In this document: positions 6,097 to 6,306 of the stretch, in pieces
How the letters are laid out: every line of letters starts with the position of its first letter
How positions within the stretch are numbered: the first letter of the stretch is position 1
From: Methanobacterium sp.
GTDB lineage: Archaea > Methanobacteriota > Methanobacteria > Methanobacteriales > Methanobacteriaceae
DNA length: 6,306 nt
Reading direction: 5' to 3'
NCBI GenBank assembly: GCA_019084405.1
Contig: JAHRFX010000044.1
Coordinates: 1-6,306, forward strand
Notes under the pieces: generated by a model
The model's input: the letters and a program-made list of their open reading frames with translations, nothing else
The model's database searches: none
Told to the model about the DNA's origin: nothing
Translations under genes and position numbers: made by a program

Positions 6097-6278
6097 GTTA
6101 CAATCCTTGTTTTACTGGAAAACCCTCTGCAACGACCTATACAGGAGGGGGTGTTAGGAATAAAAGACGTTACAATCCTTGTTTTACTGGAAAACCCTCT
6201 GCAACGTGCGATACCAATGCGATTTAATGCGATTTAACGCGGTTACAATCCTTGTTTTACTGGAAAAACCTCTGCAAC
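6097..6278. CRISPR. CRISPR cluster: three 37-bp repeats, two spacers, possibly continuing
   Basis: Repeats are at 6097-6133, 6169-6205 and 6242-6278; spacers at 6134-6168 (35 bp) and 6206-6241 (36 bp). The first two repeats are identical to those at 141-250 and in the same orientation. The third differs by one base (C to A at position 27 of the repeat, giving GGAAAAACCT). Only 28 bases follow, less than one spacer, so another repeat beyond the window cannot be excluded. A changed last repeat often marks the leader-distal end, which would point to a left-hand leader; the ATTGTAAC end of the reverse complement points the other way, so direction is open. The second spacer contains two tandem copies of AATGCGATTT. 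Confidence 0.9.
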
Positions 6279-6306
6279 AAATCACATCAAACTTTGTTCC
6301 TTTTTA

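Overview
The window looks like a chromosomal piece of a Gram-positive, probably clostridial bacterium (Peptococcaceae/Desulfotomaculum-like). The reasons are strong GGAGG-type ribosome binding sites, an HTH-Uma2 protein of a style common in that group, a COG2509 FAD dehydrogenase and a late-acquired-looking glutaminyl-tRNA synthetase. This placement is an inference from recalled family resemblance, not a search.

Layout, left to right. Positions 1-140 carry, on the minus strand, the first codons of an ABC-2 permease and the last 25 codons of its ATPase, coupled by a TAATG stop/start overlap. The ATPase is cut at its upstream side by a CRISPR repeat. Positions 141-250 are repeat-spacer-repeat (37-bp repeats, 36-bp spacer). 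Positions 251-746 (minus) hold a broken HTH-Uma2 gene: its 3' part, with the end of the nuclease domain, stops exactly where the CRISPR repeat begins, and a one-base frameshift separates the HTH part from the Uma2 part. Positions 747-899 are a divergent promoter region. Positions 900-2498 (plus) are a full-length FAD-dependent dehydrogenase split by two one-base indels. A hairpin terminator lies at 2552-2583. Positions 2605-4299 (minus) are a full-length glnS split by three one-base deletions, with its own promoter and a palindrome over the transcription start. Positions 4473-5895 (minus) are an intact two-gene operon for a FetAB-type ABC transporter. Positions 5896-6096 are non-coding with two hairpins, one a perfect 16-bp stem. 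Positions 6097-6278 are three more copies of the same CRISPR repeat in the same orientation.

The genes do not form one pathway. Two things stand out. First, identical CRISPR repeats in the same orientation bracket about 5.85 kb of ordinary genes, and the left repeat pair is joined directly to two truncated genes. Second, three neighbouring genes carry six one-base indels, most of them in short homopolymer runs, while the fetAB pair is intact. The second pattern may be real gene decay or sequencing error, and the sequence alone cannot decide. No cas genes are present in the window.
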